Of a stretch of DNA of 64,000 nt, positions 28,148 through 39,652 are shown piece after piece. The DNA lies in assembly GCF_003058365.1 (NCBI RefSeq), contig NZ_CP028858.1, forward strand, positions 372,001 through 436,000. The letters run 5' to 3'. The position numbers were made by a program, and so were the translations under genes. The stretch's first letter is position 1. Every line of letters starts with the position of its first letter. The notes beneath the pieces were generated by a model. The model was not told where the DNA came from. It made no database searches and saw only the letters and a program-made list of their open reading frames with translations. This stretch comes from Halococcoides cellulosivorans. GTDB taxonomy: Archaea > Halobacteriota > Halobacteria > Halobacteriales > Haloarculaceae.

Positions 28148-28924
28148 ATGGGCATCGTCGATCGTCCGGCACTCCGGGGCCTCCAGGCGCGCCTCCAGGG
28201 GCCCACCGGAGTGCTCGCGACCGTGATGGGACTGCCGCTCGTCGACGGGGTGTTCCCGGCGCTCGTACTCTCGGGCGCGCTCGCGACCGTCGGTGGCGTC
28301 CTCGAAGTCGGACTGCTCGTCTTCGGCGGGAGTGCGACGGTCGTCGTCGTCCTCCTCGAACTGGAGGGGTCACCGACGCGCCGGGCCCGCACCGTCGCGC
28401 TCGTGGGCAGTGTCGTGATCGCGCTCGCCGCCGTCGAGGCTGCGTTCGCCCCGACGGTCGCGACCCTGCTCGACCAGGCGGTCGTCGAGCGGGTCGCCGC
28501 GGCGGCGATCGCGCTGATCGGCGCACGCACCGCGAGCGATCGGCTGGCCGCGTGGCTGCCCCACCCGGGGCTGGTCGTCGTGCTCGGATTGCTGGTGAGT
28601 CTCGACCCCTCGGGCTTTACCGTCGGGACCGTCGCGAGCGGCCCGTTCCTCGCGGGCGTCGCGGCGGCGACCATCGGTGTCGGGTTCGCGCTGGTCGTCG
28701 CGCTCGCGGGCCCCTGGATTCGCCGGCACGTCGATCTCGTGAAGTTCCGACTGGGGAGTGCCGTCGCGCTGGGCCTGCTCGCGCTGTCGGTCGCGGGCCT
28801 CGTCCAGCCGGGCCTCTCGCTGATCGCGTTCGGCGCGACGATCGCCTTTTCGATCGCGCCGGGCGATCGCGACCGGCCGACCGAGACGGCCGTCGCGCGC
28901 ACGGAGCGCCTCCCCGGTGACTGA
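28148..28924 (+). CDS. Multi-pass membrane protein, probably DUF5794
   Basis: A 258-aa protein with about six to seven hydrophobic helices and the opening VLATVMGLPLVDGVFPALVL that I associate with the haloarchaeal DUF5794 family. There are no catalytic motifs. A TATA-like ATATTATA at 27992-27999 may be its promoter, which would leave a leader of over 100 nt. Function unknown. Confidence 0.7.
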   Translation: MGIVDRPALRGLQARLQGPTGVLATVMGLPLVDGVFPALVLSGALATVGGVLEVGLLVFGGSATVVVVLLELEGSPTRRARTVALVGSVVIALAAVEAAFAPTVATLLDQAVVERVAAAAIALIGARTASDRLAAWLPHPGLVVVLGLLVSLDPSGFTVGTVASGPFLAGVAAATIGVGFALVVALAGPWIRRHVDLVKFRLGSAVALGLLALSVAGLVQPGLSLIAFGATIAFSIAPGDRDRPTETAVARTERLPGD

Positions 28925-28932
28925 GCGGGTAG

Positions 28933-30939
<2,007 letters not shown>

Positions 30940-30957
30940 CATGCGACGTGCACACCA

Positions 30958-33411
30958 ATGAGTTCAGATCTCCCCGATACACCGGCGAACGTCGACGCGG
31001 ACCGCCTCGAACGCGTCCGCGTCGAAGACGAGATGGAGCAAAGCTACATCGACTACGCGATGAGCGTCATCGCGGGCCGGGCCCTGCCCGACGTCCGCGA
31101 CGGCCTCAAACCCGTCCACCGGCGCATCCTCTACGCGATGGACGAGATGGGCGTCACCAGCGCGTCGGGTCACCGCAAGTCCTCGTCGATCGTCGGCGAG
31201 ACGATGGGGAACTACCACCCCCACGGCGACAGCGCGATCTACGACACGCTCGTCCGGATGGCCCAGGACTTCTCGATGCGGTACCCCCTGGTCGACGGCC
31301 AGGGCAACTTCGGGTCGATGGACGGCGATCCGCCCGCCGCGATGCGGTACACCGAGGCGCGGATGGCCCCGATCGCCGAGGAACTCTTAGAGGACATCGA
31401 CAAGGACACCGTCGACTTCTCGGCGAACTACGACGACCGTCTCGAAGAGCCAGACGTCCTCCCCGCGGCGATCCCGAACCTGCTCGTCAACGGTTCCTCG
31501 GGCATCGCGGTCGGGATGAGCACGAACATCCCGCCGCACAACCTCGGCGAGGTGATCGATGCGACCGTCCACCTGATCGAGAACCCCGAGGCGAGCGTCG
31601 TCGATCTGATGGAGTTCGTCGAGGGCCCAGACTTCCCGACCGGGGGGCAGATCGTCGGTCGCGATCCGATCTACGAGGCCTATCAGACCGGGCGTGGCCG
31701 CCTCACCGTTCGCTCGACGTTCGACGTCGAGGAGTCAGATCGCGGTGGCGACCGGATCGTCGTCACCGAACTCCCCTACCAGGAGAACAAGGCTCGCGTG
31801 GTCGAGCGCATCGCCGAGGACGTCCAGGAGGGCACCATCGAGGGCGTCTCGGATTTGCGCGACGAGTCGGATCGCACGGGGGTTCGGATCGTCGTCGAGT
31901 GCAAGCGCGGCGCGAACACCGACGTCGTCAAAAATCAGCTCTTAGAGCACCACCTCGAGTCCACCTTCGGCGTCATCAACCTCGCTTTGGTCGACGGCCA
32001 GCCACGCGTCTTGAGCCTGAAAGAGACCCTCCAGCACTACGTCGATCACCGCCGCGAGGTCGTCCGCCGGCGTTCCGAACACGACCTCGAGGCCGCCGAA
32101 GACCGCGCACACGTCCTCGACGGCCGCCTCGTCGCCGTCGAGAACGCCGACGACGTCGTCGAACTCATCCGGAACTCCGAGAACCGTACCGCAGCCAAAG
32201 AGGCGCTCCGCGAGGCCTACGAGTTTAGCGAGCGCCAGGCCGACCACGTCGTCCGGATGCAACTTGGATCGTTGACCTCCGAGGAGGTCGGCGACATCGA
32301 AGACGAGTACGAGGACGTGCAACGCGAAATCGAGCGCCTGGAGGCCATCCTCGACTCTGACGAGCGCCTGGATGGGGTCGTCGTCGACGAACTCGAAGCG
32401 ATGAAAGCCGAGTACGACGACGAGCGCCGCACCGCGATCATCGAGGACGTCGGGACGGTCACCCGCGAGGATCTCATTCCCGAAGAGGACGTCCTCGTCG
32501 TGATGACCGCCGACGACTACATCAAGCGCATGCCCGTCGAGACGTTCGATCCCCAGCGCCGCGGCGGCAAGGGGATCATCGGCGCCGACCCCAAAGAGGG
32601 CGATCGCGTCACGACGATCTTCCGGGCGAACAGCCACGACTACCTGCTCTGTTTCACCACCCAGGGCCAGGTCTACCGGCTGAAAACCTACGAGGTGCCC
32701 GAGATGGGCCGCACCGCCCGGGGCAAGTCCGCGATCAACCTGCTGGATCTCGACGACGGCGAGGAGATCACCGCGGTCGTCGCGGCGGATGCCTTCGACG
32801 ACGAGAACTGTTTCACGATGGTCACTCGCCAGGGCTACGTCAAGCGCACCTGTGCGGCCGCCTTCGAGAACATCAACTCATCGGGTATCATCGCCGCGAC
32901 ACTCGGGGACGGTGACGCACTCGTCGATGTCGCGGTCACCGACGGGTCGCGTGACATCGTCATCGCGACCGAGGGCGGGATGACGATCCGGTTCGCGGAG
33001 AGCGAGGTCCGCGAGATGGGTCGAACGGCCCGGGGCGTCCGCGGGATCGATCTCGAAGGGGACGATCACGTCGCGGGCCTCGTCGCGACGGCGGACGGCG
33101 AGCGCGACCTGCTGACGATCACGCAGAACGGCTACGGCAAGCGCACGCCGCTCGCGGAGTATCGCCGTCAGTCCCGCTACGGCAAGGGCCTGATCGATAT
33201 CGACACCGGCGAGCGCAACGGGCCCGTCGCGAGCGTCCACGCGGTCGACACCGACGATCACTTCGTCGTCGTGAGCGAGTCCGGGCAGATCGTCCGGACG
33301 CCAGCGCGCGAGGTGAGCGAGGTCGGCCGGAACACGATGGGCGTGATCGTGATGGACCTCGCTGCGGGCGATCGGGTGGCCTGTGCGGACCTGATTCCCG
33401 GCGCAGAGTGA
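30958..33411 (+). CDS. gyrA: DNA gyrase subunit A
   Basis: The 817-aa DNA-cleaving subunit. The catalytic tyrosine is Tyr131 in [10 protein letters not shown], and the winged-helix region [17 protein letters not shown] is intact. The C-terminal beta-pinwheel starts with the GyrA box PQRRGGKG near residue 533, which marks a true gyrase able to introduce negative supercoils rather than a topoisomerase IV. A six-codon reading frame from 30941 ends exactly on the gyrA start (ATGA) and may couple translation. Confidence 0.97.
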   Translation: MSSDLPDTPANVDADRLERVRVEDEMEQSYIDYAMSVIAGRALPDVRDGLKPVHRRILYAMDEMGVTSASGHRKSSSIVGETMGNYHPHGDSAIYDTLVRMAQDFSMRYPLVDGQGNFGSMDGDPPAAMRYTEARMAPIAEELLEDIDKDTVDFSANYDDRLEEPDVLPAAIPNLLVNGSSGIAVGMSTNIPPHNLGEVIDATVHLIENPEASVVDLMEFVEGPDFPTGGQIVGRDPIYEAYQTGRGRLTVRSTFDVEESDRGGDRIVVTELPYQENKARVVERIAEDVQEGTIEGVSDLRDESDRTGVRIVVECKRGANTDVVKNQLLEHHLESTFGVINLALVDGQPRVLSLKETLQHYVDHRREVVRRRSEHDLEAAEDRAHVLDGRLVAVENADDVVELIRNSENRTAAKEALREAYEFSERQADHVVRMQLGSLTSEEVGDIEDEYEDVQREIERLEAILDSDERLDGVVVDELEAMKAEYDDERRTAIIEDVGTVTREDLIPEEDVLVVMTADDYIKRMPVETFDPQRRGGKGIIGADPKEGDRVTTIFRANSHDYLLCFTTQGQVYRLKTYEVPEMGRTARGKSAINLLDLDDGEEITAVVAADAFDDENCFTMVTRQGYVKRTCAAAFENINSSGIIAATLGDGDALVDVAVTDGSRDIVIATEGGMTIRFAESEVREMGRTARGVRGIDLEGDDHVAGLVATADGERDLLTITQNGYGKRTPLAEYRRQSRYGKGLIDIDTGERNGPVASVHAVDTDDHFVVVSESGQIVRTPAREVSEVGRNTMGVIVMDLAAGDRVACADLIPGAE

Positions 33412-33441
33412 CCGGCGTCGGTAGCACGAAGCGCCTGCTTC

Positions 33442-34368
33442 TCACTCCAGATACGTGAACCACTCGGCGGGTTCGCCGGTCTCGACGATCTCGAAGAAGC
33501 GCTGTTGGATCTCGTCGGTGATGGGGCCTTTCGAGCCAGACCCGATCGGCGTGTCGTCGACGGTCGCGATCGGCGTGACCTCGGCGGCGGTCCCCGAGAA
33601 GAACAGTTCGTCGGCGGTGTAGAGCTCCCCACGCGAGACCGTCGCGTCGTCGTGAACGGTATAGCCCAGATTCTCGGCGACCTCGATGACGCTCCGGCGG
33701 GTGATGCCGTCGAGGTTCGACTCCGCGAGACCGGGCGTGTGGATCTCGCCGTCGCGGACGAGAAACAGGTTCTCGCCGGGGCCTTCGGCGACCTGGCCGT
33801 CGGCGTTCAGCAGCAGGGCCTCGTCGTAGCCGTCCCGGGTCGCCTCCAGGTTCGCGAGCACGCTGTTGACGTACGGGCCCGTCGTTTTCGCGTTCGTGGG
33901 AATCTGGTCGGATTTGTACTTCCGCCACGAGGAGATCGAGACGTCGACACCGACTTCCAGGGCCTCCTCACCGAGATACGCACCCCAGGGCCAGGCCGCG
34001 ATCGCGGTCGTCACGGGGCAATCGCCGGGGTTCAAGCCGAGCATGTCGTACCCGTAGAAGGCGATCGGGCGGATGTACGCCGAGTCGAGGTCCTCGCGAT
34101 CGAGCAGTTCGAGCGTCGCGTCGGTCAGTTCCTCGCGCTCGTAGGGAATCTCGATCTCGTAGGGCGCCCCCGAGGCGTAGAGTCGATCGAGATGATCTCC
34201 CCACCGGAAGATCGCGGGCCCCCGATCGGTGTCGTAACACCGGACGCCCTCGAAGACGCCCGTGCCGTAGTGCAGGCCATGCGAGAGCACGTGCACCTGG
34301 GCGTCGGCCCAGTCGACGAACTCGCCGTCCAGCCAGATCGTCCCCACGTCCATGTCATCGAAGCTCAT
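33442..34368 (-). CDS. ilvE: Branched-chain amino acid aminotransferase
   Basis: The 308-aa class IV aminotransferase transfers amino groups between glutamate and the keto acids of Leu, Ile and Val. The PLP lysine lies in NAKTTGPYVNS, with EGPGENLFLV and the upstream HGLHYGTGVFEGVR as further family marks. It is convergent with gyrA. No operon partner is evident. Confidence 0.95.
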   Translation of the reverse strand: MSFDDMDVGTIWLDGEFVDWADAQVHVLSHGLHYGTGVFEGVRCYDTDRGPAIFRWGDHLDRLYASGAPYEIEIPYEREELTDATLELLDREDLDSAYIRPIAFYGYDMLGLNPGDCPVTTAIAAWPWGAYLGEEALEVGVDVSISSWRKYKSDQIPTNAKTTGPYVNSVLANLEATRDGYDEALLLNADGQVAEGPGENLFLVRDGEIHTPGLAESNLDGITRRSVIEVAENLGYTVHDDATVSRGELYTADELFFSGTAAEVTPIATVDDTPIGSGSKGPITDEIQQRFFEIVETGEPAEWFTYLE

Positions 34369-34505
34369 GATCGATCGCTTAGGCCCGGGGATTAAGAGTG
34401 TTCACGGTTCGAGGGCGCGGTCGCCCGTCGCTCGGAGGTCGAGTCGACACGACAGATCGGCGGCAACACTAGATTCATGGGTCTCCGTGCCCGACGTATA
34501 CGACG

Positions 34506-34727
34506 ATGGCGTCGACCAGTCGCGGACCGACCGACGAGTTGGCGACCGCAGTCGGCCGGTACGTTCTGGGCGATCTCTCGCTCGGGCGAGCCGCCGAAGA
34601 GGCGGGGCTCTCCCGATGGGAATTCGAGGAACTACTCAGCGACGCTGGTTTCAGTGCGCTCTATGGCCCACGAACGGACGAACAGTTAGACGGGGAGATC
34701 GATGTCGCACGAGACCTCGACCAGTAA
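34506..34727 (+). CDS. UPF0175-type antitoxin
   Basis: A 73-aa protein with the UPF0175 HTH-like core YVLGDLSLGRAAEEAGLSR followed by WEFEELLSDAGF. Such proteins are antitoxins of PIN-domain (DUF3368-type) toxins. The stop codon directly abuts the ATG of the following toxin fragment, as expected of a toxin-antitoxin operon. The antitoxin itself is intact. Confidence 0.8.
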   Translation: MASTSRGPTDELATAVGRYVLGDLSLGRAAEEAGLSRWEFEELLSDAGFSALYGPRTDEQLDGEIDVARDLDQ

Positions 34728-35012
34728 ATGACGGGTCAAGCGCGACCGATTTATCTCGACGCGACCGTTCTCAGCAACTTCGCTAGCACGGACGCGATCG
34801 AGTTCCTCGGTTCCGTTCTGGACGATCCAGTCGTCGTGCCTGCTGTACGGGACGAGATCGAACGCGGTCACAGTCTCGGCCACGACTATCTTGCCAATGC
34901 GATCACGGCGTTCGATGACGACCTTCCGATTGGTACCACTCCGATAGACTCTGAGACGCCACGGGTACGCGAGCGCCTCGACGCGGGTGAGGCCGAAGCG
35001 TTACAGCGGTAG
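34728..35012 (+). pseudogene. 5' fragment of a PIN/DUF3368-type toxin gene, cut by an insertion element
   Basis: The frame begins as a PIN-like protein (PIYLDATVLSNFAST with the first acidic residue, then VVPAVRDEIERG) and reaches the conserved AGEAEALQ at about residue 93, where it runs into the left end of the TnpB element and stops at TAG 35010-35012. The missing C-terminal part continues at 36419, on the far side of the element. The intact gene would have encoded about 170 residues. Confidence 0.85.
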
Positions 35013-35088
35013 CGAGGCGAAAGCCCACGGCTTTAGCCGTGGGATGAAGCCGACAACCACGTGTATCGCCCCGACCGATATTCCCACG

Positions 35089-35097
35089 TTTTAATAA
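35089..35097 (+). promoter_or_regulatory. TATA-like element of tnpB
   Basis: TTTTAATAA lies about 30-37 bases upstream of the GTG start at 35126, a fitting distance for a leaderless or nearly leaderless transcript. Confidence 0.4.
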
Positions 35098-35125
35098 CCT
35101 CCAGACACACGTTACATTTGTAACC

Positions 35126-36172
35126 GTGGTCACGACGACCGTCACCACGACGTTCCACAACCCATCCCGCGACCGGCGCAGGGAGTGGCAACGCGCCACT
35201 CACCTGTACCGCGACACCAAGCAGTTCTGCATCGACGGGTGGGAAACCGACGAGTTCGGGATGGGCGTGACCACGGCCAGCATCGACAACCCACTCTACT
35301 CGGCCATCCAGAACCAGGCCATCCGCGAAGCCAAATCCGACTACAAGAAAGACGGCATCGTGGAGTACCACGCCAGCCAGCCGTTCGCGGTCAACAACCA
35401 GAACTGGGAGATCAACCGCACCGAGAACGGGTCGGTCGTCGTCGGCTTCCCCTGTATCTCGGGGTGGTGGTACACGCCCATCGACGTGTACGAGGACATA
35501 GCCGACGACGTTGCCCGGCTCGTGGATGGCGAGGCTGACAAGTCCCGGTTGCAGATGTACCGCCGTGGCGAGGACTGGTTCTGTACGTTCACCGTCGAGT
35601 ACGACGCCGAGACAGGCGAGGAGACTGCAATCGGCGTGGACATCGGCCACAACCACCTGCTCGCCGCCGACGCCGAAACGGGCGAGTCGATGCTGGTGTC
35701 CGGTCGTGAGGCGAAATACGTCCGCCGCAAATATCGTTCCCTACGCGAGTCGCTTCAACAGGCGGGTGCGCTTCGCGCACGAAACCGCGTGGGTAACAAA
35801 GAGGAGCGTCGGATTCGTGACCTGAACCACAAAGCCTCCCGTCGCCTCATCGACTGGGCACAGCAGTTCGAGAATCCCGTGCTGAAAATCGAGGACTTGG
35901 AAGGCATTAGAGATGGAAGCGACTGGCGTGGTGTCCACTCGTGGCATTTCCACCAGTTGCAGGAGTTCATTGTCTACAAGGCCGAGCAGGCTGGGATTCG
36001 CGTCGAGGAAGTTGACCCGTTTGAAACGAGTCAACGCTGTTCGGCCTGCGGTACCGAAGGCTCGCGTGACGGCGACTACTTCTCGTGTTCCGAGTGTGGC
36101 CGTGGCCGCCACGCCGACCTGAACGCCGCCGAAAACATCCGACAACGGGAGGGCGAACCATGCACGGCCTAA
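35126..36172 (+). CDS. tnpB: TnpB RNA-guided nuclease
   Basis: The 348-aa protein has an intact RuvC-like centre: Asp in [11 protein letters not shown] (about residue 172), Glu in LKIEDLEGI (about 256) and Asp331 in [12 protein letters not shown] zinc ribbon CSACG and CSECG lies between the last two. The N-terminal helical domain is present ([17 protein letters not shown]). TnpB cuts DNA guided by an RNA made from the element's right end. It starts with GTG. There is no frameshift, so it is likely active. Confidence 0.93.
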   Translation: MVTTTVTTTFHNPSRDRRREWQRATHLYRDTKQFCIDGWETDEFGMGVTTASIDNPLYSAIQNQAIREAKSDYKKDGIVEYHASQPFAVNNQNWEINRTENGSVVVGFPCISGWWYTPIDVYEDIADDVARLVDGEADKSRLQMYRRGEDWFCTFTVEYDAETGEETAIGVDIGHNHLLAADAETGESMLVSGREAKYVRRKYRSLRESLQQAGALRARNRVGNKEERRIRDLNHKASRRLIDWAQQFENPVLKIEDLEGIRDGSDWRGVHSWHFHQLQEFIVYKAEQAGIRVEEVDPFETSQRCSACGTEGSRDGDYFSCSECGRGRHADLNAAENIRQREGEPCTA

Positions 36173-36418
36173 CAGTTCGGCTGAGGCGAACCGTGCGGCC
36201 TCGTGGACTGAACACTCCACCGTCTGCTTCGCAGACGCTCGGCGTGACCGGGGAGGAAGGCCGCTTTGACCCGGCTGTACGCGCTGGAAAGCACATCCGG
36301 GGTCGTAACCGGATGGCGACCGCTGACGCGGGACGCGAAAGCGTACCTCACCGCCGAGGAAACGCGCAACCTGAATATCCCCTTCGGGGAATCCCACCCC
36401 TTTAGGGGTGGGAGGAGG
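36173..36418 (+). ncRNA. Probable omegaRNA scaffold at the right end of the element
   Basis: The 246-bp segment between the tnpB stop and the element edge has no convincing gene but holds several hairpins, such as CGTCTGC-TTC-GCAGACG at about 36220-36236, ATCCCC-TTC-GGGGAAT at 36377-36391 and the terminal CCCACCCC stem. In this family the guide RNA is made from this region, and the guide is the DNA just past the right end, here the toxin gene from about 36419. Confidence 0.55.
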
Positions 36419-36652
36419 TCAATCGCTGCACTCGAAGACGACGGGACACTCGCGACCGATGACCTCGCTGCCCGCCGGTTCGCGGACGATCTGTCCGTTC
36501 CAGTCACCGGATCGATCGGAATTCTTCTGGTGGGTATCGAGTCCGGTGCGATCGATCGTGAACAGGCCGACGATTGGCTCGAAACGTGGCGCGAGACACG
36601 TGGGTACTACGCCCCTGTGAACAGTGTGAGCGAAATTCTAGACGAAACTTGA
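36419..36652 (+). pseudogene. 3' fragment of the interrupted PIN/DUF3368-type toxin gene
   Basis: From TCA at 36419 the frame reads SIAALEDDGTLATDDLAARR and then FADDLSVPVTGSIGILLVG to the stop at 36650-36652. The paired acidic residues TDD and the PVTGSIGILL segment are typical of the C-terminal half of DUF3368/PIN proteins. Joined to the fragment ending near 35008 it restores a continuous toxin. Confidence 0.85.
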
Positions 36653-36708
36653 TCGACGCTGACCGATTGGCAGTTTGAGTGCAGATCTTTCGGCTCGTCG
36701 GCCGCCGA

Positions 36709-37584
36709 TCACACCCGATCGCGCCAGGAGACACGGGGCTCCCACCCCAGGAGCGCCGCCGCCCGCGAGATGTCGAACAGCGTTTCGGTGCCGTCGAAGG
36801 ATTTCGTCCGCTCGGCGTCGGGGTAGACCTCACGAGCGACGCGATCGGTCGGGGTCTCCAGTGACGTATCGGCGGCGACCGTCCAGACCGCCGCGTGCCC
36901 GTCGATCGCGGCGTCGAGGGCCGCCCGGATCACGCTCACAGCGTCCTCGATGTGGAGATACGCGAACAGCGTGTTGCGGTCGTCGTGGAAGCGATCGCTC
37001 TCGCGAACCGCCGACAATGTCCGATCGCCCCCGAAATGGTCGCGAACGTCCGCGTCGGAGACGACCATGGGGAAGCGCAGCGAGACGGCGTCGGGCGCGC
37101 CAGCGTGCCGACCGATGCCGGCGGCGACGACCTCGGCGGCCTGCTTGCCCAGGCCGTAGGGGTTCGTCGGGGTCAGGCGATGCGACTCGTCGACGGGGAG
37201 GGTGTCGACCCGGACGGGATCGGGTTCGAACGCGCCACCGATCGCGCTGACGCTGGAGGCGAGGACGACCCGGTCGATATCGAGCGCCGCCGCGGCCTCC
37301 AGGACGTGATACGCGCCGACGGCGTTGCTCTCGAAGACGCGATGAGGGGGGTCTTCCAGCGGATGGGCGAGTGTGCCCAGATGGACGATCGCGTCGGGAT
37401 CGATCGCCGCCAGCGCGCCGAAACAGTCGCCCGCGTCGGTGCAGTCCGCCCGGTAGCAGGCCGCAGCGGCGTCCATCTCGCCCCCCGAGCGCGTGATCGA
37501 GACGACGCGGTGGTCGTCGGCCAGCGTTTCGACGGTCGGGCGGCCGATCGATCCGGTCCCGCCGGTGACGGCGACGGTGTCCAT
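36709..37584 (-). CDS. NAD-dependent epimerase/dehydratase
   Basis: A 291-aa short-chain dehydrogenase of the extended type. The nucleotide-binding motif TGGTGSIG is at residues 8-15, the catalytic YGLGK follows TPTNP, and the LASSVSAIGG region supplies the active-site serine. Members act on nucleotide sugars or related substrates; the substrate cannot be told from the sequence. It ends 40 bp before ribB starts its downstream end, on the same strand, so read-through from ribB is possible. Confidence 0.85.
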   Translation of the reverse strand: MDTVAVTGGTGSIGRPTVETLADDHRVVSITRSGGEMDAAAACYRADCTDAGDCFGALAAIDPDAIVHLGTLAHPLEDPPHRVFESNAVGAYHVLEAAAALDIDRVVLASSVSAIGGAFEPDPVRVDTLPVDESHRLTPTNPYGLGKQAAEVVAAGIGRHAGAPDAVSLRFPMVVSDADVRDHFGGDRTLSAVRESDRFHDDRNTLFAYLHIEDAVSVIRAALDAAIDGHAAVWTVAADTSLETPTDRVAREVYPDAERTKSFDGTETLFDISRAAALLGWEPRVSWRDRV

Positions 37585-37622
37585 ACGTCGGGGTCGGCGG
37601 GCGGGCCCAAAGCGGTTCGGGC

Positions 37623-38291
37623 CTACAGGTGATCGACGATCGTCCCGCCCTCGACGTAGACCAGGCCCTCCCGATCGGCGTACGCCTGCGCGTCGGCGGG
37701 CGTTCTCGCCAGCCCCGTCGCGGCGTCGAGCATCTCACAGACGACGACTGCGGGCGGCAAGTCGGCGGCGTCGGCGAGTGCGAGCGCGAGTTCGGTGTGG
37801 CCCGTCCGTTCGGTGACGCCGTCGGCGGCCCCGCGCAGGAGGTGGACGTGGCCCGGCGAGCGGAAGGTACCGGCGAAGTCCGTCCCCGCGGGATCGGCGG
37901 CAGCGTCGCTGAGCGCGGTGATCGTCCGGGCGCGATCCCGATCGGTGATGCCCGTCTCGGTCTCGCGGTGGTTGACCGTGAGCGAGAACGACGATCGGTC
38001 GTCATAGCTCAACACGTGGTTCTCGGTGGCGGGGTGCTCGACGGCGTCCGCGAGGAAGGGCAGATCGAACGCCCTGGCGACGCGATCGGAGAGCGCGACA
38101 CAGATCAGTCCGCCCGCATCGGTCCGCAACCGGGCGACGTCGCTGGGAGCGACCGTCCCCGCGGGGTAGACCAGATCGACCTCGCCCTCGCGGTCGGCGG
38201 CGTCGTGGATCAGGACCGGGTCGCCGTTCGCGAACGCCTCGATCGCGGCGTCGAGACGGTCGGCGTCGGTGCGGTCACTCGGTCGTGACAT
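37623..38291 (-). CDS. ribB: 3,4-dihydroxy-2-butanone-4-phosphate synthase
   Basis: The 222-aa enzyme makes the four-carbon precursor of riboflavin from ribulose 5-phosphate. Conserved acidic residues appear in DREGEVDLVYPA, and the His-Thr-Glu segment reads GHTELALALA; the middle holds FRSPGHVHLLRG. I chose the ATG at 38289-38291, which overlaps the end of the upstream kinase gene by 17 bp, so the two genes are coupled. The length is normal for a monofunctional RibB. Confidence 0.93.
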   Translation of the reverse strand: MSRPSDRTDADRLDAAIEAFANGDPVLIHDAADREGEVDLVYPAGTVAPSDVARLRTDAGGLICVALSDRVARAFDLPFLADAVEHPATENHVLSYDDRSSFSLTVNHRETETGITDRDRARTITALSDAAADPAGTDFAGTFRSPGHVHLLRGAADGVTERTGHTELALALADAADLPPAVVVCEMLDAATGLARTPADAQAYADREGLVYVEGGTIVDHL

Positions 38292-38976
38292 GGATCTGGA
38301 GTCGATCGCCGTCTTCGAGATCGAGGCTGTCTCGAAGCCGCGTCGGCGCGAGCAGTTCGAGTTCGGTCTCGTCGTGGTGCGTGCGTTCGGGACTGATGAC
38401 GTGGACCGGCGATGCGCGCTCACCCGAGGGCGCTTCGATCGTCGCGGGGTAACAGTACGCCGGGCCGTAGGTGCGCTCGTCGCCGTCCCAGCCCTCGATG
38501 ACGATGGGGTCGAGAGCGTTCATCCGCGTCCGCGCCCGGACGCTCTCCTCGTCGAGCCGGCAGTTCAGCGTCCCGGGAAACGGATCGTAGCCCAGGCGCC
38601 GTTCGAACTGCTCGGCGTACCCCGGCAGGGAGACGTAGTGACTCCCCTCGCCCATCCCGCGTGTCAACTGCCCACTGAGCGTCACGCCGACGCTGTTCTC
38701 GAAGATGCGCTGGTACTCGGCGTAGGTCTCCTGGAGGTGTTGCTCGCCGGATGCGGTGATCTCGACCCACTGCCCGTCGCTGACCTTCTCGCGGGTGATC
38801 GCGCCCGACTCTTCGAGGCGCTGGAGGCGTCGAGACGCGGTCTGGTCCGAGACGTCGAGCCGTCGGGCCAGACTCGCACACGACACTTTCGCGGCCCCGT
38901 CGAGGGCGCCCGCGAGCGCGAGATGCTTGAGGGTGGCCCGCTCGGCGTGGCCGACCGCCCCCGTCGTGGCTGCCAT
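38275..38976 (-). CDS. rbkR: CTP-dependent riboflavin kinase with N-terminal HTH (RbkR type)
   Basis: The 233-aa protein combines a winged helix (about residues 10-75: VSCASLARRLDVSDQTASRR) with the archaeal CTP-dependent riboflavin kinase domain (TLSGQLTRGMGEGSHYVSL, LGYDPFPGTLNCRL, YCYPATI). Such RbkR proteins make FMN and also repress riboflavin genes in response to it. Its downstream partner is ribB. I chose the ATG at 38974-38976. Direct repeats just before the start are candidates for its own operator. Confidence 0.9.
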   Translation of the reverse strand: MAATTGAVGHAERATLKHLALAGALDGAAKVSCASLARRLDVSDQTASRRLQRLEESGAITREKVSDGQWVEITASGEQHLQETYAEYQRIFENSVGVTLSGQLTRGMGEGSHYVSLPGYAEQFERRLGYDPFPGTLNCRLDEESVRARTRMNALDPIVIEGWDGDERTYGPAYCYPATIEAPSGERASPVHVISPERTHHDETELELLAPTRLRDSLDLEDGDRLQIHVTTE

Positions 38977-38977
38977 T

Positions 38978-39012
38978 GGATAGGAATAGCCGTCGAGACG
39001 AATAAGAATAGC
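38978..39012 (-). promoter_or_regulatory. Direct repeats upstream of rbkR
   Basis: Two 13-bp near-identical copies, GGATAGGAATAGC (38978-38990) and GAATAAGAATAGC (39000-39012), are spaced 22 bp start to start, or two helical turns. They lie immediately before the rbkR start and overlap its promoter, a position suited to autoregulation. Confidence 0.45.
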
Positions 39013-39040
39013 GTTCGCGTTACGCGTCTCACTCCTGGAA

Positions 39041-39589
39041 TCAGTCAAGCAGGTCGAGGAACGCCGCGATCCACTCTGGGTGGTCGGGCCAGGCCTGGGC
39101 GGTCACGAGATTCCCGTCCCGCACGGTCTCCTCGACCCACGAACAGCCGGCGGCCTCGACTTCCGGGCGCACGGCGGGGTAGGCGGTCATCTCGTAGCCC
39201 TCCAGGACGCCCGCGGCGGCGAGGATCTGCGGGCCGTGACAGATCGAGGCGACGGGCTTGTCGGCCGCGAAGAAGTGCTGGACGGTCTCGATGACCGACT
39301 CGTACCCACGAAGGTACTCTGGCGCTCGGCCGCCGGGGACGACGAGCGCGTCGTACTCGCTGGGATCGATCTCACTCATCGTCGCCGTCAGTTCGAAGTC
39401 GTGACCGCGCTCTTCGAGGTAGGTCTGATCCCCACGGAAGTCGTGAATCGCCGTCTTGATCGTCTCGCCCGCCGATTTCTCGGGACAGACCGCGTCGACC
39501 TCGTGGCCGACCGCTTGCAGCGCCTGGAACGGCACCATGATCTCGTAGTCCTCGCCGAAGTCGCCGACGATCATCAGGATCGTTGCCAT
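39041..39589 (-). CDS. DJ-1/PfpI family protein
   Basis: A 182-aa protein with the DJ-1/PfpI nucleophile elbow [14 protein letters not shown] (Cys at about residue 116), the conserved Glu region [12 protein letters not shown], and [13 protein letters not shown]. Members include deglycases and proteases; this form resembles the larger PfpI-like branch. No operon partner is certain. Confidence 0.9.
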   Translation of the reverse strand: MATILMIVGDFGEDYEIMVPFQALQAVGHEVDAVCPEKSAGETIKTAIHDFRGDQTYLEERGHDFELTATMSEIDPSEYDALVVPGGRAPEYLRGYESVIETVQHFFAADKPVASICHGPQILAAAGVLEGYEMTAYPAVRPEVEAAGCSWVEETVRDGNLVTAQAWPDHPEWIAAFLDLLD

Positions 39590-39652
39590 ACAGGCGGGCG
39601 TTCTCCCGGTCGCGACAAAACGATTGGTGTTCGGCCGGCGATACGACCGCGG

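Larger units (their letters stand above)
35009..36418 (+). mobile_element. IS200/IS605-family element of IS1341 type (tnpB only)
   Basis: The element of about 1.4 kb sits inside the toxin gene. Its ends carry hairpins of identical design: CCCACGGC-TTTA-GCCGTGGG at 35024-35043 and CCCACCCC-TTTA-GGGGTGGG at 36393-36412. There are no terminal inverted repeats or target duplication, as usual for this family. It carries tnpB but no tnpA, so movement would need a TnpA in trans. The edges are uncertain by about ten bases. Confidence 0.85.

Noticed and set aside
31381-31950. TTA codons in gyrA (two CTC-TTA-GAG sites) as a second intein footprint
   Set aside because: Only single isolated codons in the same local context; no extended patch as in gyrB.
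36266-36652. 128-codon frame as an intact gene
   Set aside because: Its first 51 codons lie in the element's guide-RNA region; only the part from 36419 is toxin sequence.
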